Assembly: GCA_900557405.1 (NCBI GenBank)
Contig: USSF01000051.1
Span: 1 to 16,560, forward strand
Direction of reading: 5' to 3'
Length of the DNA: 16,560 bases
DNA from: an uncultured Prevotella sp.
Lineage (GTDB): Bacteria; Bacteroidota; Bacteroidia; Bacteroidales; Bacteroidaceae
This document shows, one piece after another, positions 6,697 through 13,284 of this stretch. A program made the position numbers and the translations under genes. Every line of letters starts with the position of its first letter. Position 1 is the first letter of the stretch. Under the pieces are notes generated by a model. The model had not been told where the DNA came from and did not search any database. It saw nothing but the letters and a program-made list of their open reading frames with translations.

Positions 6697-8061
6697 TTAC
6701 TGACGCTTTCCATTGATGAAAACGTTTTTTACTTTTGTGCCTTCTATGAGATTTTTGTCGAATGATGACTTCTTGTCGGTCACGTTGATGTTCTCGAAAG
6801 AGAAATCGGCCAAGTGGTATTTGTCACTTATGCCTACATCAAAGAAATTATTGCAGTCCATCTTTATGTTCTTTATTATGATGTTGTTACATTGGCTCTG
6901 GGGCATGTCTTTGCGTTCGTCCATCTTGAAGAATTGTGTCCATGGGCGCACAACGAGGAAACTGCCGGTTGTTCCGTTGATGTTCTCCACCTTGACGTAT
7001 TCATAGTGCTGCGGAGTGTCGGGGCGCATCTTCAGCCAAAGCACGCGGTTGGCCATGTTCACCTCAATGTTGCGCAAGACGATGTTCCTGTCCTCAACGC
7101 TTTCGCTGCCCAGTGTCAGACAGCCGTGCACCACGCCGTAGCGGCAGTTCTGTATGATGATGTTATAGTTCGGACCATTGTTCGGGTCTTTGTCTGCCCA
7201 TGTGCCCTTTCCGCCTTTTATCGCCACGGCATCGTCGTTCACGCTCATGTAGCAGCCGTCAACCAATACGTCGTGGCAGACGTCGATGTCGATGGCATCG
7301 CTGCTCGGAGCCTTCAGGCCCTTTGTAGGTGCGTAGATGAAGCAGCCGAGAAAGCGTACATGGTTGGAACGGTAGATATGGTTGGTCCAGAACGGACTGT
7401 TCACCAAGTGAACGTCCTGCACTGTAACATTCTTGCTGTTGGATATATATACCAGTCGTGGGCGCTGTGCATCCTTGTTCGTACACTCCGGGTTCCACTT
7501 GCGGCGTATCCAGAACTCCTCCCAGTAGTTATGTCCGTTGCCGTCGATTGTGCCCTTGCCGGCAATGGTGAATCCGTCCAGTCCGTCGGCATTCACGAGA
7601 GCCGTGAAATAATTGCATGTCTGTCCTTCGATTCGCGTTTTCTGGATAGGGAAGTCACAGATGCGGTCGCTGCCTTTCAGTTTTCCGCCTTCTTCAACGA
7701 TGAGGTTGGTGCCCTGGCGGAAAAAGAGCGCGCCGCTGAGGAAAGTTCCTTTTGGAACAACAATAGCTCCGCCTCCCGCAAAGGCCACATGGTCGATTAT
7801 CTCCTGGATGGCTGCGGTTTGCACGATGGTGCTGTCTGTCTTCACCCCGTAGTCGGTAATGACATAGCGTTTGCCGAGCGAAGCCTCGTCCGCTTTCCGT
7901 GTGTCTGCGAACCATTTGTCAATCGGTGTGCCGTCGGGCCATAGGTCTTTCTCCGACTTGGCGCCTGCTGCTGTTGTGGCAAGCAAGGCGAATGTTACAG
8001 TTATGGCGTGTACGCAACTTGCCATTGCCTGCCCGGCCTTGTCTATATGTGATTTTTTCAT
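6697..8061 (-). CDS. secreted glycoside hydrolase family 28 (polygalacturonase-type)
   Basis: A 454-residue right-handed beta-helix pectinase. The start chosen (8061) gives a compact signal peptide (MKKS, hydrophobic VTFALLATTAAGA, cleavage near residue 34) and an AT-rich Bacteroidetes-type start. An in-frame ATG at 8115 would add 18 residues. GH28 landmarks occur in order: SPFWTNH (about 222-228), SSDAIDID with Asp255, NDDAVAIK with Asp276-Asp277, GVVHGCLTLGSES with His312, and LWLKMR with Lys344. These correspond to the three catalytic aspartates, the histidine and the RIK lysine. The motifs differ from the textbook NTDG and GDD forms, hinting at an exo-acting or rhamnogalacturonan-active subgroup. 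It should hydrolyse alpha-1,4 galacturonosyl bonds in pectin outside the cytoplasm. It follows the GH106 gene by 71 bases on the same strand and is probably its operon partner. Confidence 0.9.
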   Translation of the reverse strand: MKKSHIDKAGQAMASCVHAITVTFALLATTAAGAKSEKDLWPDGTPIDKWFADTRKADEASLGKRYVITDYGVKTDSTIVQTAAIQEIIDHVAFAGGGAIVVPKGTFLSGALFFRQGTNLIVEEGGKLKGSDRICDFPIQKTRIEGQTCNYFTALVNADGLDGFTIAGKGTIDGNGHNYWEEFWIRRKWNPECTNKDAQRPRLVYISNSKNVTVQDVHLVNSPFWTNHIYRSNHVRFLGCFIYAPTKGLKAPSSDAIDIDVCHDVLVDGCYMSVNDDAVAIKGGKGTWADKDPNNGPNYNIIIQNCRYGVVHGCLTLGSESVEDRNIVLRNIEVNMANRVLWLKMRPDTPQHYEYVKVENINGTTGSFLVVRPWTQFFKMDERKDMPQSQCNNIIIKNIKMDCNNFFDVGISDKYHLADFSFENINVTDKKSSFDKNLIEGTKVKNVFINGKRQ

Positions 8062-8132
8062 ATTCGTATGTTTAATGTTTGTTACTTGATTATTCCATTT
8101 CTTTTCCATCTTCATGATGGTGCTGATGGCTA

Positions 8133-10691
8133 CTATTTAATTTCCCTGAGTATCACACTGCCGTTCAGTCCGCTTGCCACTGGCGCCCAGTTCTCGTAGG
8201 TCGTCTTCTTGTAGTTGATGTCCACCATATTTATTTCTTTCATCTTGCGCCATTTTATGCCGCGCCGTTCCATATCGGCAATGCGGTTGGCAGGAAGGTT
8301 GGTCACCTCGATGCGTATGGTGTTTCTCCCCTTGTGCAAGGCGTTCTTGCAGTCGAGCACGAACGGCACAGCCCAGGCGCACCCCACATATATGTCATTG
8401 ATATACACACGGGCACTCTCCCTCACGTCGCCGAGGTCAATCTGCCAGTTGCGTCTGCTGTCTTCGGCGGAGAGCTTGAAGTTCGTGGTGTATACACCGG
8501 TGCCCATGGTTACGGCAGCGCTGTCGCCCAGACTTTCCCATGTCTGCAGCCGGTTGAGCTTGTATCTTTGCTTCACTTTTGGAACCTCCTCTGTAAAGGA
8601 TAGAGACCATTTCCCCTCAGTGATGTCTATAGTCCTGCTGTCTTCGTCTGTATACTTCCTGTAGGGAGCGCGCGCTATGCTGTCGCTTATCCCCCAGTCA
8701 TTGAGCGGTCGACCGGATGACAGGAGGATTCTGCTTTCGCCACTCCTCAGGTTTATCATTATGCCATTATTGTAGACGTCAGCCCTGTTGAATTCGTCAG
8801 TCATAGGGTTGTACCATAGTGCGTTTCTTTCGCCTGTGGCAGGTTTCACGGTAGCCTTTATATCGTGGTCCGTAAGGTTTGCGATAAAATAGTGATGCCC
8901 GATGGAGTTGCTGCGGCGTATTATCTTCAGTCCGAGCTCCGTCTTCATTCCTTCTGGAGTTGCCGCCTCTTTCATGGCAGCATTGTCAATGCCCTTGATG
9001 ATTGCAGCCCCTTTTGCTTTCATGTCCTCAAGATGCAGCTTTACGTTCTCCGGCATTATATTGTCGCCAGGGATTATTATGGCCTTATACTTTGTTCCGG
9101 CAGCGGTGACGATTGACCCATCCTTGAAATCCGTCGTCATAAGATACTGGTCGGAGATATAGTCGCAGTCGAATCCCGCCTTGTCTATGGCGAGGATAGC
9201 CTTGATGAAGTCCGGTGCCTTCTTTGCCATGGAGTGGATGTCAAACTGCATGAGGAGCTTCTCGCGGTTATCCCGCCACATGTCCCTTACGGGCAGATAT
9301 ACGAGAAAATCGTTGTCAGGCTGTCCCCATTGCAGATAAGTCTGGCAGCGCGTGATGTATTTCATCAGTTCCGGAGCATCGCGCCATATTGAGTTCGTGG
9401 GACTCATGTCTATAGAAGCATAGAATCTCCATCCCGGCCACGGGTCATCCTTCGGAGAATAAGCTGTGCCGTGGAAGAACATGTGGTTCACTCCGGCACA
9501 GAACATCAGGTCCATGTCCGGCTTCATCTGGCTGAGCGATGTGCGGAAATGTTCCGTCAGCCAGGTGAAGGTCTCGCTCGATGTGTATTTCTTACCTGTG
9601 ATATGTGCTGCCGACGGTGCGTATTTCAGCATGCTAAGGTCGCTGAAGTTGGGGCGTGTCATGCCTGGGTCTTTGCGCAGTCCCTTTATGCCGAAATCGG
9701 TGATTCCGAATCCTTCAATCTCTGGTATGTCCACCGCTCCGTAGCAGTCGATGAGGTTGGCTGGCGAACCGTGTGCTTGGTTTCTGGTTATCGCTCCGTG
9801 GCGGTGTGCCCATGCCGTCCACTGTCGGGTGAAGTTTGTCAGCAGCAGGTCGCCGAGCGTCTCGCGGTAGTCGCTCACCACTTGCGGGTTGCGGTCAACG
9901 AGCTTGTCGATGCAGTCTTCGAGCGAGTATCCTCGCCTCTTCTTGAACTCGTCGAAGAGCGTAGGCGTCCAGTCTGCCTTGTGTTCCTCGTAGCTGTCGT
10001 TGAAGAAAGTGTGTGGGAAAGGTGTTTTCGAAGCCGTGAACGCACTGTCGATATGTGCCAGGTAGTGCGCCACGGCAGTAGAGTCGAAGTGGTCGATTAC
10101 ATATCCTTCGCCTCCCGGTGCGGCGCGCTCCACCATCTTTCTTGTCCTGCCCTCATACAGGGCTATGACTCTCTGCTTGTCTGGCTGTCCCTTTACGGCG
10201 AACGATTTCGCGAGCCTGAATGTGGAGTAGAGGCGTTCCTTCTGCGGAACGAGGAAGTCTATGCTCTTTATGTCCGTCCTTGCGCTGACAATGGTATCTA
10301 CGAACACCGCCTTGCATGCTGCCTCCCTGAGCGGCACCCACGGTCCGCCGAACGGCCATCCCGTGCCGGTTGCCATATCCGTTTCTATGTCGAGCCGGTT
10401 GTTCTCTGCCTCGGTATAGCGCAGCATATCCATCCATTTGGGCGAGAGGTATGGAATGTCGTTCTTGTCGTTGCCCTGCACTCCATATATAGGCGTGATT
10501 TCCACCGCTCCGGCTCCGGCCTTGGCATATTGCTCAAGGTTCCAGGTCAGGTTCTGCTTGTCCACAGCCGAACCGAGCCACCACCAGCGTAGTCCGGGGC
10601 GTGCCTCCCGTGTAGGTGTAGGCAACGGTTGCGCCCCAATGCTTGTTGCGGCAGTAGCCAAGAGTACAAGTAGTATTGTCTTTTTTGTCAT
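8133..10691 (-). CDS. GH106-type alpha-L-rhamnosidase
   Basis: An 852-residue exported enzyme with a cleavable signal peptide (MTKKTILLVLLATAATSIGA, cleavage before Gln21). It resembles family GH106, whose members remove alpha-L-rhamnose from rhamnogalacturonans. Segments typical of the family are RPGLRWWWLGSAVD (31-44), GTGWPFGGPWVP (109-120), FFNDSYE (229-235), KYTSSETFTWL with Glu373, and CAGVNHMFFHGTAYSP (398-413); the glutamates at 235 and 373 are candidates for catalytic residues but were not aligned. The C-terminal part (about 690-852) is beta-sandwich-like, with ARVYINDIYVGCAWAVPFVLDC and RIEVTNLPANRIAD, as in galactose-binding-like domains. Length is at the short end for the family. 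It begins the minus-strand operon with GH28 downstream. The substrate, rhamnogalacturonan I or II side chains, is inferred from family and neighbours. Confidence 0.88.
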   Translation of the reverse strand: MTKKTILLVLLATAATSIGAQPLPTPTREARPGLRWWWLGSAVDKQNLTWNLEQYAKAGAGAVEITPIYGVQGNDKNDIPYLSPKWMDMLRYTEAENNRLDIETDMATGTGWPFGGPWVPLREAACKAVFVDTIVSARTDIKSIDFLVPQKERLYSTFRLAKSFAVKGQPDKQRVIALYEGRTRKMVERAAPGGEGYVIDHFDSTAVAHYLAHIDSAFTASKTPFPHTFFNDSYEEHKADWTPTLFDEFKKRRGYSLEDCIDKLVDRNPQVVSDYRETLGDLLLTNFTRQWTAWAHRHGAITRNQAHGSPANLIDCYGAVDIPEIEGFGITDFGIKGLRKDPGMTRPNFSDLSMLKYAPSAAHITGKKYTSSETFTWLTEHFRTSLSQMKPDMDLMFCAGVNHMFFHGTAYSPKDDPWPGWRFYASIDMSPTNSIWRDAPELMKYITRCQTYLQWGQPDNDFLVYLPVRDMWRDNREKLLMQFDIHSMAKKAPDFIKAILAIDKAGFDCDYISDQYLMTTDFKDGSIVTAAGTKYKAIIIPGDNIMPENVKLHLEDMKAKGAAIIKGIDNAAMKEAATPEGMKTELGLKIIRRSNSIGHHYFIANLTDHDIKATVKPATGERNALWYNPMTDEFNRADVYNNGIMINLRSGESRILLSSGRPLNDWGISDSIARAPYRKYTDEDSRTIDITEGKWSLSFTEEVPKVKQRYKLNRLQTWESLGDSAAVTMGTGVYTTNFKLSAEDSRRNWQIDLGDVRESARVYINDIYVGCAWAVPFVLDCKNALHKGRNTIRIEVTNLPANRIADMERRGIKWRKMKEINMVDINYKKTTYENWAPVASGLNGSVILREIK

Positions 10692-10722
10692 ATAGATTTG
10701 TTTGATAGTCTGAAAGCTGATG

Positions 10723-10744
10723 CTTTGCTCCGAATGGAGCGAAG
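10723..10744 (-). promoter_or_regulatory. leader hairpin of the GH106-GH28 operon
   Basis: CTTTGCTCC (10723-10731) and GGAGCGAAG (10736-10744) form a 9-bp stem with one G-U-type mismatch and an ATTC/GAAT loop. It lies 32-53 bases upstream of the GH106 ATG, probably within the mRNA leader. It might influence translation or mRNA stability; no T-tract follows. Confidence 0.4.
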
Positions 10745-10874
10745 CTTTGCAATCAAGAGATGATGTAGATGCTTGATATATGAGTATTTGTAGAGACAGA
10801 CCAAAATTCGGATATTTTCCCGAAAAAACATTTTTGCCATAATTCTTCGGCTATGAAGCGTTATGGCACTGTGA

Positions 10875-10896
10875 TTTTAACATTCTGATGTTAAAA
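10875..10896. promoter_or_regulatory. perfect palindrome upstream of GH106, candidate operator
   Basis: TTTTAACAT (10875-10883), a 4-base spacer and ATGTTAAAA (10888-10896) form a perfect 9-bp inverted repeat 184 bases upstream of GH106. GCGTTAT and CGTTAT flank it at 10857 and 10897. It is AT-rich with no T-tract specific to one strand, so it looks more like a dimeric regulator site than the terminator of the upstream sigma gene. No TAnnTTTG element was found between 10692 and 10953, so the operon may depend on an activator. Confidence 0.4.
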
Positions 10897-10953
10897 CGTT
10901 ATAATGCAAAGGAGACATATTCTTGATAAAAAGGGATTCCTCTTTCCTTACTC

Positions 10954-11556
10954 CTAATTAAAAGTCACTTCCAGCGACATGTTGCTTTTCTTTGCCATGC
11001 GTCTGAGGTTGAGTATGGCGTAGCGCATGCGTCCGAGGGCTGTGTTGATGCTTACGCCGATGGTTTCGGCGATTTCCTTGAACGACATGTCCTGGTAGAA
11101 TCGCATGAAGACGATTTCGCGCTGTGTGGGCGGAAGGAGGTTCATCATCTTCTTCACGTCGCGCAGAACCTGCTCGTTGACGTATTGGTCCTCGATGTTG
11201 TAGTCGTAGGTGCTGTCAGCGTTCAGGTTCGAGAGGTCATTGTCTTCCGTTGTCTCCACGATGTTCTGGGCCCGGCTGTCGCGATACCAGTCCATTATCA
11301 CGTTGTGGGCAATGCGCATAATCCATGCTGCAAACTTGCCCGAGGGGATGTATTTGCCCTCCTGCAGTTTGGTGATGACCTTCACGAAGGTCTCCTGGAA
11401 TATGTCATTCGCCAGATCCTGCTCGTGAACGACAAAGAAAATATATGAAAACAACTTTGATTGATTGCGTGACAATAACAAATCGAAAGCCTTATTGTTT
11501 CCGTTTACGTATGACAATGCCAACTGCTCGTCGGTCATTTCATTTAGTATTATCAT
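10954..11556 (-). CDS. ECF-subfamily RNA polymerase sigma factor
   Basis: A 200-residue sigma-70 family protein of the extracytoplasmic-function type. Region 2 spans about residues 10-85 (NKAFDLLLSRNQSKLFSYIFFVV ... NDIFQETFVKVITKLQ ... FAAWIMRIAHNVIMDWYRD), which binds core polymerase and the -10 DNA. An acidic linker NIVETTEDNDLSNLNADSTYD follows. Region 4 is at about 132-190 (LLPPTQREIVFMRFYQDMSFKEIAETIGVSINTALGRMRYA), a helix-turn-helix for -35 recognition. The ATG at 11556 is chosen over an in-frame TTG three codons earlier. No anti-sigma gene of the FecR or zinc type is adjacent, so it is not the usual PUL sigma/anti-sigma pair; it looks like a stand-alone conserved Bacteroidales sigma factor. 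It has its own consensus promoter, arranged back to back with the riboswitch promoter. Its regulon cannot be read from the sequence. Confidence 0.92.
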   Translation of the reverse strand: MIILNEMTDEQLALSYVNGNNKAFDLLLSRNQSKLFSYIFFVVHEQDLANDIFQETFVKVITKLQEGKYIPSGKFAAWIMRIAHNVIMDWYRDSRAQNIVETTEDNDLSNLNADSTYDYNIEDQYVNEQVLRDVKKMMNLLPPTQREIVFMRFYQDMSFKEIAETIGVSINTALGRMRYAILNLRRMAKKSNMSLEVTFN

Positions 11557-11673
11557 TTTATTCAAATTTTAGTGAAGTAAATGATGTTTCTATAGGCTTC
11601 AAATTTTATTTGTTATTAATCTTCTGCTTGATGAGGTCGGTATTTTGACGTCGGTCAAGTACCTTCCTGTCTG

Positions 11674-11705
11674 CAAAAGTATATATAATTGTTCGTTTGC
11701 GCAAA
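11674..11705 (-). promoter_or_regulatory. consensus promoter for the ECF sigma gene
   Basis: On the minus strand TTTG (11702-11705), 20 bases, TACTTTTG (11674-11681). Leader about 110 bases. It is divergent from the riboswitch promoter, with the two -33 elements about 28 bases apart, so both could respond to one bound regulator. Confidence 0.75.
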
Positions 11706-11732
11706 TTTTTTTCTTTAATATTCTTGTTTTTC

Positions 11733-11763
11733 TTTGTGGATTTAAAAAAAAGATATACATTTG
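11733..11763 (+). promoter_or_regulatory. consensus promoter for the cobalamin riboswitch RNA
   Basis: TTTG (11733-11736), 19 bases, TACATTTG (11756-11763): a near-perfect Bacteroidetes promoter. Predicted transcription start is near 11770, about 15 bases before the riboswitch P1 stem, showing that the riboswitch is in a transcribed arrangement. Confidence 0.8.
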
Positions 11764-11785
11764 CATCCGAAATGATATTGGCTAT

Positions 11786-11977
11786 GCCGGTATCGAAGCT
11801 GAAAGTTGGGGTGCGCGGATGAAGCGCTCAAAAGGGAACGGAGTGAAAGTCTCCGACTGTCCCGCAGCTGTAAGCTCCTTTATTGTTTTCCCGGCGATGA
11901 CGCCACTGCCCTTTGTCGTTGTTTGATAGGGTGGGAAGGTGTCGGGAGAGTGGAGCGAAGTCAGAATACCTGCCTTG
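11786..11977 (+). ncRNA. cobalamin riboswitch, without a recognisable downstream B12 gene
   Basis: A full set of cobalamin-aptamer landmarks occurs in order: GGTAT at 11789-11793, able to pair with ATACC at 11966-11970 as P1; AAAAGGGAAC near 11830; the GGAG-TGAAAGT-CTCC stem at about 11840-11854; GACTGTCCCGCAGCTGTAA (11855-11873); GCCACTGCC (11902-11910); GGGAAGGTGTCGGG (11933-11946); and the B12 box AGTCAGAATACCTGCC (11959-11974). Members bind adenosyl- or other cobalamins and usually repress btuB-type transporters or cobalamin synthesis genes. Here the RNA runs into about 220 bases with no such gene, then a terminator; the next annotated gene lies on the opposite strand. It may control a noncoding RNA or a tiny ORF, or be left over from a deleted uptake gene. 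Confidence 0.95.
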
Positions 11978-12232
11978 ACTGTTTTTTTGATGGCTGAATC
12001 TTCTCGATGTAAGGAGTGGACGCAAAATTATGTTTTTATCGATGTTGCCCATAAATGTCATGGAGGCAGTGTATTGTCTTGCGTGGTGTGGGTGTATCAG
12101 TATATGTATGCGTAATGAGTGTTGTCTGTCCGAGGGGAGTAGTCATGCCGGACTGACGATATCATGCGTGTATTATTATATAAGTTAAGAGGGGATGGCG
12201 CTACCGTGAGGTAGTGCCGTTTTCATTTTCTT
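11978..12232 (+). ncRNA. putative riboswitch-controlled RNA tail with two hairpins
   Basis: The plus-strand transcript continues past the B12 box through TTTTTTT (11982-11988), a hairpin GTCTGTCCG (12124-12132) / CGGACTGAC (12149-12157) with a 16-base loop and one mismatch, and the terminator at 12197-12218. Two overlapping short frames are open: 11990-12115 (41 residues) and 12030-12188 (52 residues, seven cysteines, AGGAG 14 bases upstream of its ATG). Neither resembles a known protein. Whether the segment acts as RNA, encodes a small peptide, or is debris of a former gene cannot be decided from this sequence. Confidence 0.4.
12197..12232 (+). terminator. intrinsic terminator of the riboswitch transcript
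   Basis: GGCGCTACC (12197-12205), loop GTGA, GGTAGTGCC (12210-12218): a 9-bp stem with one G-U pair and a GNRA-like tetraloop, followed by GTTTTCATTTTCTTT. The T-rich tail is only on the plus-strand side, so it ends transcripts coming from the riboswitch. It could also help end the convergent DUF6359-like gene, whose stop is 28 bases away. Confidence 0.75.
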
Positions 12233-12245
12233 TGCCACCGTCTTG

Positions 12246-12800
12246 TCACGGTATCTCGTATGCGAATATGGTCTTTATCCCGTGCAGCTTCAGGTATTGC
12301 GTCTTGGCGCCGAAGATGATAACCTTGCAGCCATGCAGGTTCGGATTTGTCTTGAGGTTCAGGTCCTTTCTTGCCGTAGTACCGCTTTTCAGCTGTATCG
12401 CGGCGGTGTTGTCCTTGTCGGTTTCCTGCGGACTGTCGGCGATGAGTATTGCCGTCTCGTATTCGAAGGGAGGCGCCGTCTGGTATTTGTTGCCTTTGCT
12501 TCCTGTGGCGCAGCCCACAATGTATCCCTTGAGCCATACGGCCCTGCCTTCGGGAATGGTAAAGAATTTCTTCACGCCCACGGTGTCGCCGTCCTGCCAG
12601 TCTGTGCCTGTACCAGAGGTTCCGCTTCCGCCGGTGCTTCCGTTGGCCCATCCGCCGTTGTCATGGTCTGCGCCGGAGGTGTTGTCCTTGTTGTTTCCTT
12701 GGCTGGTGCCGTTCCCGTCCTCTTCGTATGTGGGCTTTTCGCATGAGCAGACCATTGCGGTGGCTGCCAGGAGATATGTTGCGAGGCGTATGATATTCAT
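12246..12800 (-). CDS. DUF6359-like lipoprotein
   Basis: A 184-residue predicted lipoprotein. The leader MNIIRLATYLLAATAMVCSC gives Cys20 as the likely lipid attachment site (Cys18 is an alternative). A low-complexity Gly/Ser/Asn/Asp linker covers about residues 27-70 (GNGTSQGNNKDNTSG ... GGSGTSGTGTD), a common spacer in surface lipoproteins. The C-terminal domain, about residues 73-184, shows FFTIPEGRAVWLKGYIVGCATG, AILIADSP, AAIQLKSG and LHGCKVIIFGAKTQYLKLHGIKTI. This matches my recollection of the OB-fold-like domain called DUF6359 in Bacteroidetes surface proteins. The biochemical role is unknown. It has its own promoter at 12846-12876 and converges with the riboswitch transcript. Confidence 0.75.
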   Translation of the reverse strand: MNIIRLATYLLAATAMVCSCEKPTYEEDGNGTSQGNNKDNTSGADHDNGGWANGSTGGSGTSGTGTDWQDGDTVGVKKFFTIPEGRAVWLKGYIVGCATGSKGNKYQTAPPFEYETAILIADSPQETDKDNTAAIQLKSGTTARKDLNLKTNPNLHGCKVIIFGAKTQYLKLHGIKTIFAYEIP

Positions 12801-12845
12801 TGGCTTTCAGGGGTTATAGGTGATGTATGTTTGTCTTTTCGCCGG

Positions 12846-12876
12846 CAAATGTAATAAATCCATGCCGAAGATGCAA
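12846..12876 (-). promoter_or_regulatory. promoter for the DUF6359-like lipoprotein gene
   Basis: On the minus strand TTG (12874-12876), 20 bases, TACATTTG (12846-12853). Leader about 40 bases before the ATG at 12800. Confidence 0.7.
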
Positions 12877-12929
12877 GAAAACGTCAACGAAAGTGTGGTG
12901 AAAGCGTGTCGGTATGGTGGCGGAATGTT

Positions 12930-13004
12930 AAGAAACAAAAGAGGTTGGCGCAGGATGCTACCAACCTCGATAGATTTCGTAAATGGCGAAATCATAAATA
13001 AGAT
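12930..13004 (-). ncRNA. candidate small noncoding RNA, about 75 bases
   Basis: On the minus strand a consensus promoter (13009-13039) is followed within about 75 bases by two clean hairpins. The first is GATTTCG (12993-12987) / CGAAATC (12979-12973) with a 7-base loop. The second is GAGGTTGG (12968-12961) / CCAACCTC (12948-12941) with a 12-base loop, directly followed by TTTTGTTTCTT, a good intrinsic terminator. This promoter-hairpin-terminator layout with no credible ORF between is what a small-RNA gene looks like. I do not recognise the family. It sits upstream of, and ends before, the promoter of the DUF6359-like gene on the same strand, so it could instead be an attenuated leader if readthrough occurs. 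Confidence 0.6.
12931..12968 (-). terminator. intrinsic terminator of the candidate small RNA
   Basis: A perfect 8-bp GC-containing stem (GAGGTTGG/CCAACCTC) with T-rich TTTTGTTTCTT immediately after it on the minus strand. On the plus strand the stem is not followed by a T-run, so it works in one direction. Confidence 0.75.
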
Positions 13005-13008
13005 GCCG

Positions 13009-13039
13009 CAAATATAGTGGTTTGTTGTGAATTGTGCAA
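13009..13039 (-). promoter_or_regulatory. promoter of the candidate small RNA
   Basis: On the minus strand TTG (13037-13039), 20 bases, TATATTTG (13009-13016). Predicted start near 13003. Confidence 0.65.
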
Positions 13040-13185
13040 GAATAAACATGATTAATTCCGTTTTTTAACACAATACTTGCTATGTGTACGTTTACAGGAT
13101 GATTTGTTCCGGATGAAGAAGTTTCTGCTTCCTTGATTCCGCGTGTTGCAGGCCAAATGCAAATAAACCTTATTTTTATCTCCGA

Positions 13186-13219
13186 TTTGGAATTATATAT
13201 ATATAAATGTGTATCTTTG
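13186..13219 (+). promoter_or_regulatory. promoter for the GH28-GH105 gene
   Basis: TATCTTTG (13212-13219) matches the -7 consensus; TTTG (13186-13189) lies 22 bases upstream, slightly more than the usual 19-21. It is preceded by a TATATATATA run. The leader is about 60 bases, ending in A-rich sequence before the ATG at 13285. Confidence 0.6.
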
Positions 13220-13284
13220 CAATTGCTAAAAGCGCAATGTAAAAAACAAACTTAAAACGAAAACATTCAACAACTGAAATTTTT

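Noticed and set aside
6196..6765. 189-codon plus-strand frame between rpe and GH28
   Set aside because: It is wholly repeat DNA (its product merely repeats the repeats) and runs into the end of the GH28 gene on the other strand.
11645..11926. Plus-strand frame across the riboswitch region
   Set aside because: It starts upstream of the mapped promoter and translates the aptamer itself; the RNA landmarks explain the sequence.
12023..12030. Minus-strand TAATTTTG resembling a -7 element, possibly antisense to the riboswitch
   Set aside because: No TTTG/TTG at the right spacing upstream, and the downstream sigma gene already has a better promoter.
12214..12819. Long plus-strand open frame after the riboswitch, tempting as its target gene
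   Set aside because: It is the complement of the DUF6359-like lipoprotein gene, whose lipobox, linker and domain are clear; the plus frame lacks a protein-like pattern and starts after the terminator at 12197-12218.
12807..13049. 80-codon minus-strand frame over the small-RNA candidate
   Set aside because: It spans a promoter, the hairpins and a terminator and then the next promoter; these signals argue against translation, and no homology is recognised.
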